The position numbers were made by a program, and so were the translations under genes. DNA of 26,514 nt from Anaerolineae bacterium (GTDB taxonomy: Bacteria; Chloroflexota; Anaerolineae; DUEN01): assembly GCA_021159845.1 (NCBI GenBank), contig JAGHDS010000049.1, positions 1 through 26,514 on the forward strand. The letters run 5' to 3'. This document shows, one piece after another, positions 25,801-26,514 of this stretch (positions within the stretch are counted from its first letter, which is position 1; the number at the start of each line of letters is the position of its first letter). A model generated the notes under the pieces. The model made no database searches. It worked only from the letters and a program-made list of their open reading frames with translations, and was not told the DNA's origin.

Positions 25801-26322
25801 GGTCTCATCGATCTTCGCCCCCGGGTCGGCGATGATGCGACGCAGGCTACGCCCACGGATGAGATCCATGACCAGATAGGAGCGGCCGGCCTGGATGAAC
25901 ATGTCCTGAATGCGAACCAGGTTGGGATGACGAATCTGAGCCCAACGCGCTGCCTCGGCGTGGAATGAGCGTTGCGCCTCGTCGCGCTCGAAGTCATCGG
26001 CCAGACGGCGCGGGTTAAATTCCTTGATCACGCAACGTCGCCCTAGTGCTTGATCGTAGGCTAGGTAAACGGTCGTAGCGTGCCCGCGCTTCAGCCTCTT
26101 CTCAATGGCGTAGCGTCCCTGCAGGGTCGTCGGGGCGCCGAACAAGTCCTCAAATGATAAAGCGTCTCCCAGGCGAGCACCGCATTGGGGGCAGCGCCGA
26201 GCCCCCGGCGTAATGAGAGCACCACAAGAAGGGCATCGGGTTCGTAATGGTGCTCCACATGAGATGCAAAAATCCGTTTCGTAAGGCTGTACAGTACCAC
26301 ACTTAGGACATACTAGCGGCAT
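22822..26322 (-). CDS. Zinc-ribbon Ser/Thr protein kinase with seven Ig-like repeats
   Basis: This 1166-residue soluble protein has four parts. Residues 1-50 hold CxxC zinc-ribbon pairs (CPKCG, CISCG, CPSCG, CPQCG). Residues ~72-315 form an eukaryote-type kinase domain with Lys100 in RRCVIKEF, catalytic Asp201 in FGDLHPRH, DFG at 219-221 and AAPE at about 243-246. The glycine loop is degenerate, and the metal-binding Asn of the catalytic loop is His206. Residues ~345-445 are helical and charged. Residues 454-1166 are seven repeats of 100-103 residues, each with LDFG-, N.G- and PWLEV-type blocks, like ASH/hydin-type Ig domains. No membrane helix is seen, unlike typical PASTA kinases. ATG 26322 is chosen over 26406 because GGGGTGAT lies upstream, the zinc ribbon begins there, and 26406 nearly abuts the predicted transcription start. 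Substrate unknown. Confidence 0.85.
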   Translation of the reverse strand: MPLVCPKCGTVQPYETDFCISCGAPLRTRCPSCGALITPGARRCPQCGARLGDALSFEDLFGAPTTLQGRYAIEKRLKRGHATTVYLAYDQALGRRCVIKEFNPRRLADDFERDEAQRSFHAEAARWAQIRHPNLVRIQDMFIQAGRSYLVMDLIRGRSLRRIIADPGAKIDETDAVAWTLQICDALTFLHSQTPPLIFGDLHPRHVMVTSDGQVKLVDFGLSAWFMPWNLGVPRYQGSPGYAAPEQRERQEADERSDIYALGGLLYHLLTRQAPNQPPIRLNELPPALAKIIRRARQRSPEQRFPSAQAMQRALRKAAPGISARPRPVEKPKEVVSPSPFSTIAEAVPRITPTTPRQVDIWAEVRAQMAEQVRNDWLRTVRRFYSGRTLEWLQREAARAMKKGQTEAAERISQAISKAEDLIPQGELENALGRQVVVARWLADVGAVPDVPSFSVHPQRLTFGGLTRRVAKRTTLRVQNSGPSTLVGEVESSLPWLEVRTPWFNCKSGETARVVVVAHGSQLPAAGERAARAVRVITNQGTIWVPALATLIVPSLTVSPASVDFGWVRPGQSAQAEIVVANAGGGEIQGIVRSSVTWLEISSRRFQLGAEERQTIRLTFHGDLAPRGVEKAPDVLVVDSDYGQARLPVRWRWAEPRLVVEPAELDWGARERGSEDSMVLTISNPGQAPLEGTVLSRCEWLEVIPDRFVCQPGESTVVTVHARLSDLPSGRVALGEALVIESNAGRRAIPASVTVLAPELRVKPVSVDLGEAEWGDVRRGTLRIRNVGTMPLTARVESLFPWLHVEPAELSCPPDESVRVALEARTEEMLHGGDWRATPGVRIVSNAGTREVPISLLVSKPELQTEPDILDFGVIPRHEVGQVTLYISNPGTAPLVWSLSSDALWLEITTPQGVTQPGETSQIQLYAYGLAVPADQDEAQMTLIVESNAGERSLQGRIAIARPQLWVAPPLLDLGVSVNYTPVEGLLSLFNRGIGELTGTVQARVPWLTVEPAEFRIPTGGQQPITVRALPENLREGETQVEEAIEVDSNAGQDFVDVRLEVQLSGQLVIEPEEIRWALGEEPPMLRLSNTGYAPLSVDVRPQAAWLQVNHELVIVKHGRAVQIALAVDETALPADSPIETEITLAQDGQEIIIPVSVMRRAPRSD

Positions 26323-26351
26323 ATGTATCACCCCGCACTCCCCAGAGAAGA

Positions 26352-26375
26352 ACCGCCAGCCCCACGGCCGGCGGT
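26352..26375 (-). promoter_or_regulatory. Stable hairpin in the kinase mRNA leader
   Basis: On the minus strand ACCGCCGGCC and GGCTGGCGGT form a 10-bp stem (one G-U pair) closed by a GTGG loop. It lies between the predicted start of transcription (~26411) and the ATG at 26322, 29 bases before the start codon. It could protect the mRNA or affect translation. There is no U-run, so it is not a terminator. Confidence 0.5.
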
Positions 26376-26417
26376 CCGACAGTTCGTAAACGTATTGGAC
26401 CCTCACGATGCCGGGCT

Positions 26418-26426
26418 ATTATACCA
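26418..26426 (-). promoter_or_regulatory. Extended -10 promoter for the kinase gene
   Basis: The minus strand reads TGGTATAAT, a perfect extended -10 element. No good -35 lies 17 bp upstream (TGGTGG), which is usual for extended -10 promoters. Transcription would begin near 26411, giving a ~88-base leader. The element lies 35 bp from the MITE-like end at 26461. Confidence 0.6.
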
Positions 26427-26460
26427 CAGGCGACAACCAACCACCACCTACCCCCATACG

Positions 26461-26514
26461 GTAATTGTTCACTGTTAGGGTAAGAGAGGTTAGCTGCGCT
26501 ATATCCTCGTACAC
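26461..26514. mobile_element. Second MITE/IS end, cut by window edge
   Basis: Positions 26461-26500 align with the reverse complement of 22738-22776 at 34 of 40 columns (five substitutions and one indel), beginning GTAATTGTTCAC. Similarity stops at about 26500. The element would extend to the right, beyond the window, so whether it is another miniature element or a full insertion sequence with a transposase cannot be told. Confidence 0.5.

Noticed and set aside
26323..26406. 28-residue N-terminal extension of the kinase
   Set aside because: An ATG at 26406 would leave almost no leader after the predicted promoter, and it lacks a ribosome-binding site; the leader hairpin lies within this stretch.

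Overview
The window reads as a piece of a GC-rich bacterial chromosome, most likely from the Chloroflexota (an Anaerolineae-like lineage). This assignment is an inference from an ATP synthase operon in the order Z/I-B-E-F-H-A-G-D-C, a solitary mreB, a zinc-ribbon Ser/Thr kinase, CTTCTCCC/GGGAGAAG-type dispersed palindromes and frequent GTG/TTG starts. No rRNA, tRNA or CRISPR array was seen. There are 24 supported protein genes.

Left part (1-8215, all minus strand): a carbohydrate-flavoured group. In transcription order it holds an alpha/beta hydrolase, an unrecognised 248-residue protein, a ROK sugar kinase, a GT-A-type glycosyltransferase starting one base after the kinase stop, a parallel beta-helix protein, a tandem-GNAT acetyltransferase, a hydroxypyruvate isomerase-like TIM barrel and the N-terminal 410 codons of a large protein running off the left edge. 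None has an obvious signal peptide, so they probably act in the cytoplasm.

Middle part (8296-13943, minus strand): housekeeping genes. A promoter at 13994-14022 drives obg (TTG start) and nadD. After a 246-bp gap come two 2xCBS-domain genes, then tsaE, tsaB and rimI (tRNA t6A synthesis and ribosomal protein S18 acetylation) and a SAM methyltransferase, packed with short overlaps.

Right-centre (14124-22505, plus strand): a divergent promoter (TTGCTC, 17 bp, TATAAT) starts the complete F1Fo ATP synthase operon (atpZ/I-like, atpB, E, F, H, A, G, D, C). It is followed by mreB and a rho-independent terminator. The c subunit lacks the known Na+ ligands, so the enzyme is predicted to be H+-driven.

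Right end (22562-26514): a 215-bp MITE-like element containing a perfect 38-bp palindrome, then a 3.5-kb minus-strand gene. That gene encodes a soluble protein with zinc ribbons, a Ser/Thr kinase domain with a changed catalytic loop, a helical linker and seven ~100-residue immunoglobulin-like repeats. A diverged second copy of the MITE end lies upstream of this gene in inverted orientation and runs off the right edge. This kinase and its flanking repeats are the least ordinary part of the window.
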